This document shows positions 1 to 8,765 of a stretch of DNA of 64,000 bases, one piece after another. The notes beneath the pieces were generated by a model that had not been told where the DNA came from, did no database searches, and saw only the letters and a list, made by a program, of their open reading frames with translations. The position numbers and the translations under genes were made by a program. How positions within the stretch are numbered: position 1 is the first letter of the stretch; each line of letters begins with the position of its first letter. Origin of the DNA: Listeria swaminathanii (GTDB taxonomy: Bacteria; Bacillota; Bacilli; Lactobacillales; Listeriaceae); NCBI RefSeq assembly GCF_014229645.1, contig NZ_JAATOD010000001.1, positions 372,001 to 436,000 on the forward strand, written 5' to 3'.

Positions 1-364
1 GATCAATTCCCATCCAAGTCAGGAAATTTTTCGACATAAAAATGAAAATAATACTCATCACAATTCCAATTAGGAACGCGACCACTAAGCCATTTGTAAT
101 TACATTTTCGATTTCTTTATGTTTTTTTGCTCCTATCATTTGCGCAACGATAATTTGCACACCAACGCTGATGAAGCCGTAAATAATAATAGAGATTACT
201 AGAATCTGATTAGCAACCCCAGTCGCAGCAACCGCATCATCCGAATAATGCCCCAACATAAAGACATCGATATAACTAATCATCAGTCGTAAAAATTGCT
301 CTAAAAAGATCGGCCAAGCAAGTGTAAAAAGACTTATACTGGCGACCTTATGTACTGAATTCAC
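1..364 (-). CDS. MATE family multidrug efflux pump, N-terminal part (runs off the window)
   Basis: The reading frame starts at a GTG (362-364) preceded by a GGGAGGG ribosome-binding site and runs off the left edge, giving about 121 residues. They show hydrophobic segments and the MATE/NorM-like start: SLFTLAWPIFLEQ, then a YIDVFMLGHYSDDAVAA stretch, then GFISVGVQIIVAQMIGA. This family expels cationic drugs by sodium or proton antiport. The gene is divergent from the marR-ABC operon that follows. From memory it corresponds to lmo0605, for which an overlapping long antisense transcript ('excludon') has been described; this window cannot test that. Confidence 0.85.
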   Translation of the reverse strand, partial: MNSVHKVASISLFTLAWPIFLEQFLRLMISYIDVFMLGHYSDDAVAATGVANQILVISIIIYGFISVGVQIIVAQMIGAKKHKEIENVITNGLVVAFLIGIVMSIIFIFMSKNFLTWMGID

Positions 365-461
365 TTATTTCCCTCCCTTCATTTTAAATACAATTAAAGC
401 CATTATAAGGCAATTAAAGTTAAAAGTATAGATTAATTTCAAAAAGACGCCAAGATATTGC

Positions 462-489
462 TTGACAAAAAATAGATATTTTATATAAT
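462..489 (+). promoter_or_regulatory. SigA-type promoter of the marR-ABC operon
   Basis: TTGACA at 462-467 and TATAAT at 484-489 are separated by 16 nt. This is the strongest promoter-like match upstream of the marR gene at 531. The predicted transcription start would be near 496. Confidence 0.75.
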
Positions 490-507
490 TAGTTAGGTAA
501 ACTAATT
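487..507. promoter_or_regulatory. Putative MarR operator overlapping the -10 box
   Basis: A perfect inverted repeat, AATTAGTT-N5-AACTAATT, overlaps the -10 hexamer and the predicted transcription start. Its placement fits autorepression by the MarR protein encoded immediately downstream. MarR dimers typically bind palindromes of this size; the assignment is inferred. Confidence 0.65.
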
Positions 508-530
508 AAACGATAGAGAGAAGTGGAGAA

Positions 531-992
531 ATGTCTTCGGAAAATCAAGACTTGGGGCACTCAGTAATTAAGGCTTTCATGAATTTTAAGCATGCTGAAT
601 TAAAAAGTTTCCAAATTCCAGGTTACAGTAAATCTGAAACAAGATTTATTTTTATTTTATCTCGTGGGCTTAAAAGCAAAGGGCCGAAAATTCGTGTTTC
701 CGATCTTGGTCACATGCTTAGAATTTCAAAACCAAGCGTAACGCAAATGATGCAATCTCTGGAAGGAAAAGGGCTCATTAAACGTGTCCAAAACCCAGAA
801 GATAAGCGCTCGATGTACGTAGAATTAACCGATGTCGGCGCGGCAGTATCCGAAAAAATGCTCGATGAGTTTCAAGCTAGTTTTGAAGATATGCAAGAAT
901 TTTTAGGCGAAGACGACATGAAAAAATTGATCACGCTCCTAGAGAAACTTACAGATTACTTAAACACAAAATCCGAAAATAAGGAGGTATAA
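531..992 (+). CDS. MarR family transcriptional regulator
   Basis: This 153-residue protein has the MarR winged-helix layout: a helix-turn-helix at about residues 53-84 (VSDLGHMLRISKPSVTQMM) followed by the wing with the family's D-x-R motif (DKR, 91-93). ATG at 531 has an AGTGGAG site at good spacing. It is the first gene of an operon with two ABC exporter genes; only 7 nt separate its stop from the next start. It most likely represses the operon through the palindrome at 487-507 and responds to a toxic ligand exported by the pump. The ligand is unknown. From memory it matches lmo0606. Confidence 0.9.
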   Translation: MSSENQDLGHSVIKAFMNFKHAELKSFQIPGYSKSETRFIFILSRGLKSKGPKIRVSDLGHMLRISKPSVTQMMQSLEGKGLIKRVQNPEDKRSMYVELTDVGAAVSEKMLDEFQASFEDMQEFLGEDDMKKLITLLEKLTDYLNTKSENKEV

Positions 993-999
993 ACTGCAA

Positions 1000-2724
1000 A
1001 TGATGAAATTAATGAAAAGATTAAAACCTTATTGGCTGAGTATTACGGCCGTATTAGTCCTTACTTTCGGGCAAGTTATCGGACAGTTGTATTTACCAAC
1101 ATTGATGTCTAACATTATTGACAAAGGCGTTGTAAATGGCGATACAGATTATATTTGGAGCACTGGAATGCAGATGCTACTCATATCGTTCGCCTCGGTT
1201 ATCTTGTCGGTTATCGTAGTTTATCTTGCGTCGAAAATTTCGATGGGATTCGGGAAAGACTTGCGCGACAAAATTTTTACAAAAGTAGAGGACTTTTCCT
1301 TACAAGAATTTGATAAAGTGGGAACTTCCTCGCTGATTACGAGAACGACAAATGACGTTGTTCAAATCCAAAACGTTCTTTATATGATGATGCGTCTAAT
1401 GGTGATGGCGCCAATCATGTTACTCGGCGGTATTATTATGGCTGTCGGACGTGACGCGAAACTATCGCTTATTTTTGTCGTTGTTTTACCACTACTGCTT
1501 CTATTAGTAGTCGTTCTTGGTGGGAAAGCAATGCCAATGTTTAAATCGCTACAAAAGAAAATGGATAAATTAAACCGCGTTATTCGTGAAGGTTTAACAG
1601 GGATTCGTGTTGTTCGCTCCTTTAACCGTAACGAAGACGAACTTGAAAAATTTGAAGAAGCGAATGCGGACTATGCGACAACTGCAATTAAAGTCAACCG
1701 CTTGCTTTCTCTAATGAGTCCGTTAATGATGCTACTTATGAACTTAACTTCCATCGCGATTGTTTGGATTGGTTCCATTTTTATTGGTAACGGTGATATG
1801 CAAGTAGGGGACTTGATGGCGTTTATTCAATACGCGATGCAAATTATGATGTCCTTCATGATGCTTTCTGCTGTATTTATCATGATTCCACGTGCTGGAG
1901 CTTCCGCGGAACGTATCAACGAAGTACTAGACATGGAAGCAGAAATACTAAATCCAGAAAATCCAAAAACAAGTGCACCACCAGCAAAACTTTCTTTTGA
2001 GAATGTAACTTTCCGTTATGAAGGTGCTGAAAAACCAGTGATTGAAGATATTACATTTCAGGCTAACGCTGGCGAAACAGTTGCAATCATCGGAAGTACA
2101 GGTGCTGGTAAGTCTACTTTAATCAATATGATTCCACGTTTTTACGATGTCGAAAGTGGCGTTGTGAAAATTAATGGAATGGATGTGCGCGAAATGGATC
2201 AATCCAGCCTGCGACAAAAAATCGGACTTGTACCGCAAAAAGCCGTTTTATTCACAGGGACAATTGCTTCTAATATGCGCTACGGGAAAGAAGATGCAAC
2301 CGATGAAGAAATCTGGGAAGCACTTCGAACTGCCCAAGCCGAAAACTTTGTATCCAAACTTTCAAACGGTTTAGGAAGTCGCGTAGAACAAGGCGGTAAT
2401 AACTTCTCTGGTGGTCAAAAACAACGACTATCGATTGCGCGTTCGTTAATTAGAAAACCAGAAATTTATATCTTTGATGACAGCTTCTCCGCGCTCGATT
2501 TCAAAACGGATGCGAAATTACGTGAAGCTTTGAAATCAGAAACGACAGAAGCCGTGACACTTATTGTGGCACAGCGGATTACTTCCGTTGTAAATTCCGA
2601 CCAAATCATCGTTCTTAATGAAGGTAAAATTGCCGGCATTGGAACACATGAAGAATTAAAAGAATCTAACCAGATTTATCAAGAAATTATGAGGTCACAG
2701 CTGTCAGAGGAGGAAATCGCATGA
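1000..2724 (+). CDS. ABC exporter half-transporter with degenerate catalytic site (subunit 1)
   Basis: This 574-residue half-transporter has about six TM helices in residues 1-310, then a nucleotide-binding domain. The Walker A motif GSTGAGKST lies near 365 and the signature SGGQKQR near 469. The Walker B end reads IFDDSF near 490: Asp replaces the catalytic Glu. That is the known hallmark of the degenerate site in heterodimeric exporters such as BmrCD and TM287/288. The gene follows marR with an AAGGAGGT site and overlaps the next gene by 4 nt (ATGA), so the two products probably pair. Expected role: drug or lipid-like substrate export. Two adjacent ATG codons (1000 and 1003) are possible starts. 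Confidence 0.92.
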   Translation: MMKLMKRLKPYWLSITAVLVLTFGQVIGQLYLPTLMSNIIDKGVVNGDTDYIWSTGMQMLLISFASVILSVIVVYLASKISMGFGKDLRDKIFTKVEDFSLQEFDKVGTSSLITRTTNDVVQIQNVLYMMMRLMVMAPIMLLGGIIMAVGRDAKLSLIFVVVLPLLLLLVVVLGGKAMPMFKSLQKKMDKLNRVIREGLTGIRVVRSFNRNEDELEKFEEANADYATTAIKVNRLLSLMSPLMMLLMNLTSIAIVWIGSIFIGNGDMQVGDLMAFIQYAMQIMMSFMMLSAVFIMIPRAGASAERINEVLDMEAEILNPENPKTSAPPAKLSFENVTFRYEGAEKPVIEDITFQANAGETVAIIGSTGAGKSTLINMIPRFYDVESGVVKINGMDVREMDQSSLRQKIGLVPQKAVLFTGTIASNMRYGKEDATDEEIWEALRTAQAENFVSKLSNGLGSRVEQGGNNFSGGQKQRLSIARSLIRKPEIYIFDDSFSALDFKTDAKLREALKSETTEAVTLIVAQRITSVVNSDQIIVLNEGKIAGIGTHEELKESNQIYQEIMRSQLSEEEIA

Positions 2725-4538
2725 GTGGTCCAGGTCCCGGTGGTGGAATGAGAATGCAAACAACCGCCAAACCAAAAAACTTTAAAGAAACACTATTTCG
2801 GCTTCTAGGCTATATGAAACCTCGTTCTGTCGCAATCATTGTCGTATTCATCTTTGCGATTTTATCCACGATTTTCAATATTTTCAGCCCGAAAGAACTC
2901 GGGAAAGCAACAACCGAAATTTTTAAAGGTGTTATGAGCCAAGATGGAATTAATAACGATAAGATTTTCAATATATTAATGATTGTTTTAGTCTTATATC
3001 TTGGTAGTTCCTTATTTAGCTTCATTCAGCAATACGTGATGTCGAGTGTTGCGCAACGTACTGTTTATGACATGCGGAAAGATTTAAAGGCAAAAATGGC
3101 TCGACTTCCGCTGAAATATTATGATACGCGCTCAAATGGTGATATTCTTAGTCGTTCTGTTAATGACATGGATAACATCGCGAACACGCTGCAACAATCT
3201 CTAACGCAAGCCATTACCGCGATTGTTCAAATGATCGGTGTTTTAATCATGATGCTAACAATCAGCTGGCAAATGACGCTAATCGTTCTTGTAACGGTGC
3301 CAATTAGTATTATTCTAGTAGCAATTATTGCCGGAAGATCACAACGCTATTTCGGCGCACAACAACGCAACCTCGGTATTTTAAATGATACTGTAGAAGA
3401 AACTTACGGTGGCCAAACAATCATTAAAGCCTTTGGTCAAGAAAAGAAAACGTTAGTAAAATTTGATGAAGTAAATGAAGATTATTTCAAAGCAGCTAAA
3501 AAAGCGCAATTTATTTCCGGGATTATGATGCCGGTAATGCAATTCGTTGGTAACTTAGGTTATGTAGGTGTCTGTGTGGCCGGTGGTATTTTTGTTACTA
3601 ACGGAACACTTCAAGTTGGGGATATTCAATCATTTACGCAATATGTCCAATTATTTACGCAACCAATTTCCAGCGTAGCAAACATCGCGAACATCATTCA
3701 ATCCACTATTGCTTCAGCAGAACGTGTTTTTGAAATGATGGACGAAGAAGAAGAAAAAGACGAAATTCCAGCAAATATTAACCAAGTTGCTGGCGAAGAA
3801 CACAGCATTGTATTCGACCACGTGAAATTCGGTTACACTCCAGATAAACCGTTAATGACCGACTTAAATATTCATGTTGAAGAAGGTCAAATGGTGGCAA
3901 TTGTTGGTCCAACTGGTGCTGGTAAAACAACAATTATCAACTTGCTGATGCGTTTTTACGACGTGGATGGCGGCGAGATTCGCATGAAAGGTATCGATAC
4001 ACGCGATATGACCAAAGATGCTGTCCGTGAAAAATTCGGAATGGTACTGCAAGATACGTGGTTATTCAACGGAACGATTGCAGACAATATCGCATACGGT
4101 CGTGAAGGGGCAACGAAAGATGAAGTTATCGGAGCAGCAAAAGCAGCATACGCAGATGATTTCATTCGCCGACTTCCAAATGGCTATGATACCGTCTTGA
4201 ATGAAGAAGGTTCTAACATTTCGCAAGGTCAAAAACAACTTCTAACAATTGCCCGCGCGATTTTATCAGATCCATCTATCCTAATTTTAGATGAAGCAAC
4301 TTCTAGTGTAGATACTCGTACAGAATTAAATATTCAACTTGCGATGGGTAATCTGATGGAAGGGCGTACAAGTTTCGTCATTGCCCACAGACTTTCAACC
4401 ATTCGTGATGCAGACTTAATTCTTGTTATGAATCACGGTAGCGTTATCGAACAAGGAACACACCAAGAATTACTTGACGCAAAAGGCTTCTACGCTGATC
4501 TTTACAACAGTCAGTTTACTGGAGCTCAAGCAGTTTAA
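2721..4538 (+). CDS. ABC exporter half-transporter with canonical Walker B (subunit 2)
   Basis: This 605-residue product has an N-terminal Gly/Pro-rich cytoplasmic segment, about six TM helices and a nucleotide-binding domain. Walker A is GPTGAGKTT near 396, and Walker B ends LILDEAT near 522 with the catalytic Glu intact. The signature reads ISQGQKQ, with Gln in place of the second Gly-type residue. Together with the Asp-for-Glu change in subunit 1, one ATP site is expected to be degenerate and the other fully active. The start codon overlaps the stop of subunit 1, indicating translational coupling. A terminator follows at 4545-4582. Confidence 0.92.
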   Translation: MSGPGPGGGMRMQTTAKPKNFKETLFRLLGYMKPRSVAIIVVFIFAILSTIFNIFSPKELGKATTEIFKGVMSQDGINNDKIFNILMIVLVLYLGSSLFSFIQQYVMSSVAQRTVYDMRKDLKAKMARLPLKYYDTRSNGDILSRSVNDMDNIANTLQQSLTQAITAIVQMIGVLIMMLTISWQMTLIVLVTVPISIILVAIIAGRSQRYFGAQQRNLGILNDTVEETYGGQTIIKAFGQEKKTLVKFDEVNEDYFKAAKKAQFISGIMMPVMQFVGNLGYVGVCVAGGIFVTNGTLQVGDIQSFTQYVQLFTQPISSVANIANIIQSTIASAERVFEMMDEEEEKDEIPANINQVAGEEHSIVFDHVKFGYTPDKPLMTDLNIHVEEGQMVAIVGPTGAGKTTIINLLMRFYDVDGGEIRMKGIDTRDMTKDAVREKFGMVLQDTWLFNGTIADNIAYGREGATKDEVIGAAKAAYADDFIRRLPNGYDTVLNEEGSNISQGQKQLLTIARAILSDPSILILDEATSSVDTRTELNIQLAMGNLMEGRTSFVIAHRLSTIRDADLILVMNHGSVIEQGTHQELLDAKGFYADLYNSQFTGAQAV

Positions 4539-4544
4539 ATTTAC

Positions 4545-4582
4545 AAAGACAATGTGGCCCAGTCGCTGCATTGTCTTTTTTT
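4545..4582 (+). terminator. Rho-independent terminator of the marR-ABC operon
   Basis: An AAAGACAATG / CATTGTCTTT stem spans a 14-nt loop and runs into a T tract, 6 nt after the stop codon. Confidence 0.85.
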
Positions 4583-4654
4583 GAGCAGAAAATTTGTTTG
4601 ATGGTGGATTAGGCGGTATGGTTAGTAAAGAAGAAATTGAAGAGGTGAAAATAG

Positions 4655-4954
4655 ATGTATCAATCGATTACGGCAAATGATTTAGAGCAAGAATTAAAAA
4701 ACTCGCAGCTTAATATACTAGATGTCAGAGATGTAGATGCTTTTGTTGAGGGGCACATTCCGGACGCAATCAATATTCCAATCAATGAACTACCAGAAAA
4801 GCTAGCAACTCTTGATAAAGAGCAAGCTTATACGATTATTTGTTACGCGGGAGGTCGTTCTGAGCGCGCGAGTCAATTTTTAGCGGCAGAAGGCTTTGAT
4901 GTAACGAATGTAATGGGCGGTATGGGTGCCTTTCACGGGACAGTTACTCAATAA
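4655..4954 (+). CDS. Single-domain rhodanese-like sulfurtransferase
   Basis: This 99-residue protein is one rhodanese domain. It shows the LDVRD...GHIPDAINIP core and an active-site loop CYAGGRS with the nucleophilic Cys63, so the catalytic cysteine is present. Such proteins carry sulfane sulfur as a persulfide in the cytosol; the acceptor cannot be read from sequence. The start is ATG 4655 with GAGGTG upstream. It stands alone between terminators and is convergent with the LRR gene at 4989. Confidence 0.9.
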   Translation: MYQSITANDLEQELKNSQLNILDVRDVDAFVEGHIPDAINIPINELPEKLATLDKEQAYTIICYAGGRSERASQFLAAEGFDVTNVMGGMGAFHGTVTQ

Positions 4955-4955
4955 G

Positions 4956-4989
4956 AAAAGAAGCTACTTAATCGTAGCTTCTTTTTATT
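4956..4989. terminator. Bidirectional terminator between rhodanese and LRR genes
   Basis: GAAGCTAC (4960-4967) pairs with GTAGCTTC (4974-4981), flanked by A and T runs, so it can work on both strands between two convergent genes. Confidence 0.85.
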
Positions 4990-6725
4990 TAACGATGTTT
5001 TCTTTTACGGAAAAAGCTAGTGGCTATCCCTGCAAGCAGAATACCGATTAAGACGGTGGTTGCCTGATTGGAGTCACCTGTTTTTGGTAAAGTTTTGTTT
5101 ACTGGATCGGATACGTTTTTTTCGGGTTTGTTTGCATTCACAGACTCGTTTTTATCAACTATTTCATTTGGTTTATCTGGGTCTGGCGTCGGAGTTGGTT
5201 TTACCGGTTCATCCTCCTTGGCCACCTCTACGGAAATAGTAACTGGATCAGCCTCAATGCCACTTTCGCTCACTGCATGTAAAGTGACCATATATGTGCC
5301 AACTTTGTTTAAATCAACGACACTTTCGAAATCGCTTGTTACGGTACTGTCATCACTTGTTTCAGCCAAAATATCTAATAAGAATTGTTCCTCCGTTACA
5401 GCTGATTCTTTCAGGTAGGTGATACTTTGCATTGCTGTAATGATTGGAATTTCAAGGATAGTTACCGTCACTTGTTGGGGCGTTGCTTTTAAACCAGCTG
5501 AGTTTTCTGCATTTAATGTAACAGTGTAAACGCCAGGTGTATTTAAATCAACAACACTAGAAAAATCACTCGTAACAGGTGCATCGTCATCTGTTTCGGC
5601 ATGAATATCTTGTAAAAATTTTTCTTCTGTAATGGTTGATTGCTCTACATAACTCATCGTCTCGTCACTAGCAATATTCAGCGTATGTTCAACCGCAAAA
5701 TATTGAGTGTACGTCCCGCCAGTTAACGTGTATCTAGTAAAATTAGGCGGCGTTGCATAAGCTCCAGCTGGGTTATTATATCGCGCATTATATTTCATTT
5801 GTTCAATTGAATCAAAGTATTCTTTTGTAATCCCACTAATCGTTATCCCTGTATCATCAATTGTTAGACGAGTGCTAGCAATTTGTTCGTTATTCAGTGA
5901 AAAGAAAGTAGAAGAACTGCTATTAGAAGTTGTAAAAGGAATCGCAACGTCATCAAAATTAACGCTACGCTCTTTCATTAAGGCAAAAGGAACAAAGATG
6001 GTTTGGTTCGTTTCATCGTAGCTTAATACAGAACTTTTAATCGTGCTGTTAATTAGAGAAGTCCGGCCGACGTTTTGTCCATGCGCAGACAAGCTCGTTA
6101 ATTTTGGAAAAGTCTCGATGCCGCGGAAATCATGTACACCACAAAACTGAATATCCAAACTTGTTAGGTTAGGTAATGATTGAAGCGGCATTATATCTGT
6201 AAGAGCATAATCATATCCTAAAGTTAAGGTTGTTAATTGAGGAAGCTTATTTATTTTATCCAATGAGTTATCATTAATGTTGGTATTGCTTAAATCCATG
6301 CTAGTTAAATTTATCAAGCCGTTCAAATCAGGTAGTGAATCATCCGTTAGGCTAGTCCCAGAGATAATTAACCTATTTAAACTAGTTATATTCGCTATCA
6401 CAGAAAAATCAGTCACACTTGTATTCAATAAAGACAAAGATGTTAAATTGTGAGCAAATTCAAGCCCAGTTATATCTGTTAAAGTACTTCCATTAATATC
6501 AACGTTTTTAATCTTGTCCATTTGCAACCCGGTAATATCACTTGTGGCAGCTTGTCCTAATAAGCCATTTAGATAGCTTTTTAAAACAGGATCAGGAATA
6601 TTAATCACATCCTGTGGTACATTTGTTTCCGTATTTTCTTCAGCAAAAGTATGTGTGAAATTAGGTATGGTCAAAGGTGCTAATAAAAGAATGCATAAAC
6701 CAATCTTTATCCCAGTTTTTTTCAT
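4989..6725 (-). CDS. Internalin-like LRR protein with LPXTG anchor (copy A)
   Basis: This 578-residue protein is a cell-wall-anchored surface protein. Visible parts: signal peptide (1-29, cut near TFA-EE); internalin-type cap (about 40-75); leucine-rich repeats of roughly 22 residues (about 75-215, NLTSL/LPNLTSLDI patterns); an inter-repeat region; two immunoglobulin-like repeats of about 75 residues (about 345-500) ending in VTVTILE and TISVEVA; a Pro/Asp-rich spacer; LPKTG at 546-550, a hydrophobic helix and a basic tail (FRKRKHR). Sortase A is the expected anchoring enzyme. A close paralogue lies directly upstream. From memory the single EGD-e homologue is lmo0610, a SigB-regulated gene. 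Ligand unknown. Confidence 0.93.
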   Translation of the reverse strand: MKKTGIKIGLCILLLAPLTIPNFTHTFAEENTETNVPQDVINIPDPVLKSYLNGLLGQAATSDITGLQMDKIKNVDINGSTLTDITGLEFAHNLTSLSLLNTSVTDFSVIANITSLNRLIISGTSLTDDSLPDLNGLINLTSMDLSNTNINDNSLDKINKLPQLTTLTLGYDYALTDIMPLQSLPNLTSLDIQFCGVHDFRGIETFPKLTSLSAHGQNVGRTSLINSTIKSSVLSYDETNQTIFVPFALMKERSVNFDDVAIPFTTSNSSSSTFFSLNNEQIASTRLTIDDTGITISGITKEYFDSIEQMKYNARYNNPAGAYATPPNFTRYTLTGGTYTQYFAVEHTLNIASDETMSYVEQSTITEEKFLQDIHAETDDDAPVTSDFSSVVDLNTPGVYTVTLNAENSAGLKATPQQVTVTILEIPIITAMQSITYLKESAVTEEQFLLDILAETSDDSTVTSDFESVVDLNKVGTYMVTLHAVSESGIEADPVTISVEVAKEDEPVKPTPTPDPDKPNEIVDKNESVNANKPEKNVSDPVNKTLPKTGDSNQATTVLIGILLAGIATSFFRKRKHR

Positions 6726-6763
6726 GTATGTAATCCTCCTAAAAAATTGGTGCTCAGTGTTTA

Positions 6764-6792
6764 ATTATACAAAATTTTAGAATTTAAAACAA
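6764..6792 (-). promoter_or_regulatory. Promoter of LRR gene copy A
   Basis: On the minus strand, TTGTTT (complement of 6787-6792) and TATAAT (complement of 6764-6769) are 17 nt apart, about 40 nt upstream of the ATG. No SigB-type GTTT/GGGTAT pair is seen here. Confidence 0.6.
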
Positions 6793-6816
6793 TTCCTTTT
6801 TTAGTAGTATTATAAA

Positions 6817-6854
6817 TAAAAAAACCGCAAAAGAGAAAAATCTCTTTTACGGTT
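6817..6854 (-). terminator. Terminator of LRR gene copy B
   Basis: An AAAAGAGA / TCTCTTTT stem, extended by an ACCG / CGGT pair, ends in a U tract on the minus strand just after the stop of the gene at 6860. It separates the two LRR genes into individual transcripts. Confidence 0.8.
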
Positions 6855-6859
6855 CTAAT

Positions 6860-8605
6860 TTAGCTATGTTTTCTTTTACGGAAAAAGCTAATTGCAACGC
6901 CTGCGAGGATAATCCCAATTAATACAGTTGTTGCTTGGCTCGTGTCACCGGTATTTGGTAAAGTGGCATTTGTTTCGTTTGCTGTAGGGTCTGCCGAGTT
7001 TTCGGAATTAATTGACTGGCCATTATCATTGGGGTCAACTGGGTTGTTTGGGTCAGGCGTTGGGTTTGGTCCGGGTGGTGTCGGAGGTTCATTTCCCTCT
7101 ACTACGTGTACAGTGACAGTAATTGGATCCGCTTCTACGCCGTCAGCATTCACCGCCCGCAAAGTGACAGTATAGGTTCCCACTTTATTTAAATCAACCA
7201 CACTATCGAAATCACTCGTTACTTTGCTACCATCATTTGTTTTAGCAGAAACATCTTTTAAAAATTGTTCCTCCGTTTTAGCTGTTCCTTTTGAATAAGT
7301 GACCGTTTTATCCGCTGTGATAGTCGTTTTTTCAAGAATAGTTACGGTTACTTGAGTCGGGGTTGCTTTTAGCCCGGCCGCATTTTCCGCATTTAGTGTG
7401 ACAGTGTAGACGCCAGGTTGGTTAAAATCAACGACGCTATCAAAATCACTAGTGACCGGGGTGCCATCATCTGTCACGGCATGAACATCTTGTAAAAATT
7501 GGGCTTCGGTTACGGTTGTTTTCTCCGTATAGCTTATAGCAGGATCGTTCGTAATAGTAAGCGTATGATCAATATTAAAAGATTGTCGGTATGTTCCTCC
7601 AGATACTGAGTAACTAGTAAAATTAGTAGGCGTTGCGTAACTGCCAGCTGGGTTATTATAAAGAGCATTATAATACATTGTTTCAAGAGAATCGAAATCT
7701 GCTTTTGTAATTCCGCTAACAGTAATCCCTGTATCATCAATGCTCAAACGATTACTAGCAATCTGTTCATCATTTAAAGCGAATAAAGTAGACGAACTGC
7801 TAGTAGACGTTGTAAAAGGAAAAGCGACGCCGTCAAAATTAACACCTCGTCCAATCATTAAAGTAAATGGAACAAAAATAGTTTGGTTTGTTTCATCATA
7901 GTTTAACGCGGAACTTTTAATCGAACTTTCGATAGGGACACTACGCCCGACATTTTGGCCGTATGCTGATAGGTTGGTTAATTTTGGAAAAGTATCAATC
8001 CCACGAAAATCGTTCACTCCGCAAAATTGAACAAATAAAGTAGTTAGGTTTGGTATGGATTTAAGTGGCATCACATCAGTAATCGCAAAATTACTATCTA
8101 GATTTAAGAAAGTTAAATTAGGCAATTTGTTTATTTTAGTTAACGAGTTGTTATCAAGTGCACCAGGGCTTAAATTGAGGTTAGTTACATTTACTAAGCC
8201 GTTTAAATCAGGGAGGGAACTATCGGTTAAATTGTTTCCAGATATACTGAGATTAGTCAGACTTGTTATGTTTGCGACGACAGAGTAATCAGTCACACCA
8301 GTATTAGATAATCGCAAAATAGCTAAGTTATGAGCGTAATCAAGCCCTGTTAAATCCGTTAAACTAGCATTATTAATATTAACATCTGTGATAGTATCCA
8401 TTTGAGCTTCGGTGATATCACTTGTACTAGGTTGCCCTAAAAGCCCATTTAGATAGCTTTTTAAAACAGGGTCGGGAATATTTACTATATCTTGTGCTGC
8501 TTTTGCGTCTATCGTTTCATCTGCAAATGTATTCGTAGAAATTGGTATAGTAAGTGGAGCTATCAAAAGAACACATAAACCAATTTTTAGCCCAATTTTT
8601 CTCAT
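6860..8605 (-). CDS. Internalin-like LRR protein with LPXTG anchor (copy B)
   Basis: This 581-residue tandem paralogue of the gene at 4989 has the same architecture: signal peptide (1-29), internalin cap, LRR block (about 75-215), intervening domain, two Ig-like repeats (about 345-505), a Pro/Asn/Asp-rich spacer, LPNTG at 549-553 and an FRKRKHS tail. The two copies align along their whole length without large gaps. Differences are spread through the LRRs, and the spacer is the most divergent part. The gene has its own AGGAGGG ribosome-binding site and a terminator at each side. The pair looks like an old tandem duplication; recombination between copies could delete one. Confidence 0.93.
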   Translation of the reverse strand: MRKIGLKIGLCVLLIAPLTIPISTNTFADETIDAKAAQDIVNIPDPVLKSYLNGLLGQPSTSDITEAQMDTITDVNINNASLTDLTGLDYAHNLAILRLSNTGVTDYSVVANITSLTNLSISGNNLTDSSLPDLNGLVNVTNLNLSPGALDNNSLTKINKLPNLTFLNLDSNFAITDVMPLKSIPNLTTLFVQFCGVNDFRGIDTFPKLTNLSAYGQNVGRSVPIESSIKSSALNYDETNQTIFVPFTLMIGRGVNFDGVAFPFTTSTSSSSTLFALNDEQIASNRLSIDDTGITVSGITKADFDSLETMYYNALYNNPAGSYATPTNFTSYSVSGGTYRQSFNIDHTLTITNDPAISYTEKTTVTEAQFLQDVHAVTDDGTPVTSDFDSVVDFNQPGVYTVTLNAENAAGLKATPTQVTVTILEKTTITADKTVTYSKGTAKTEEQFLKDVSAKTNDGSKVTSDFDSVVDLNKVGTYTVTLRAVNADGVEADPITVTVHVVEGNEPPTPPGPNPTPDPNNPVDPNDNGQSINSENSADPTANETNATLPNTGDTSQATTVLIGIILAGVAISFFRKRKHS

Positions 8606-8720
8606 GAAATTAACCCTCCTAAAATTTAACCATTAGTCTATTTGTGTACAAAATGCTATATCTTAACCAATTCCTCTTTTAGTTATTTTCTAAACCAAAA
8701 GGATAATGAAAACAGCACAA

Positions 8721-8759
8721 AAAAAACCGTGAAAGAGGATAAGCTCTTTCACGGTTTTT
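8721..8759. terminator. Terminator between azoreductase and LRR genes
   Basis: CCGTGAAAGAG (8727-8737) pairs perfectly with CTCTTTCACGG (8744-8754). A and T runs flank it, and it lies 7 nt past the azoreductase stop (minus strand). Confidence 0.88.
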
Positions 8760-8765
8760 GGTTAA

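Noticed and set aside
5068..5418. Plus-strand ORFs of 116 and 77 codons inside the LRR genes
   Set aside because: They mirror the repetitive coding sequence on the minus strand and lack translation signals.
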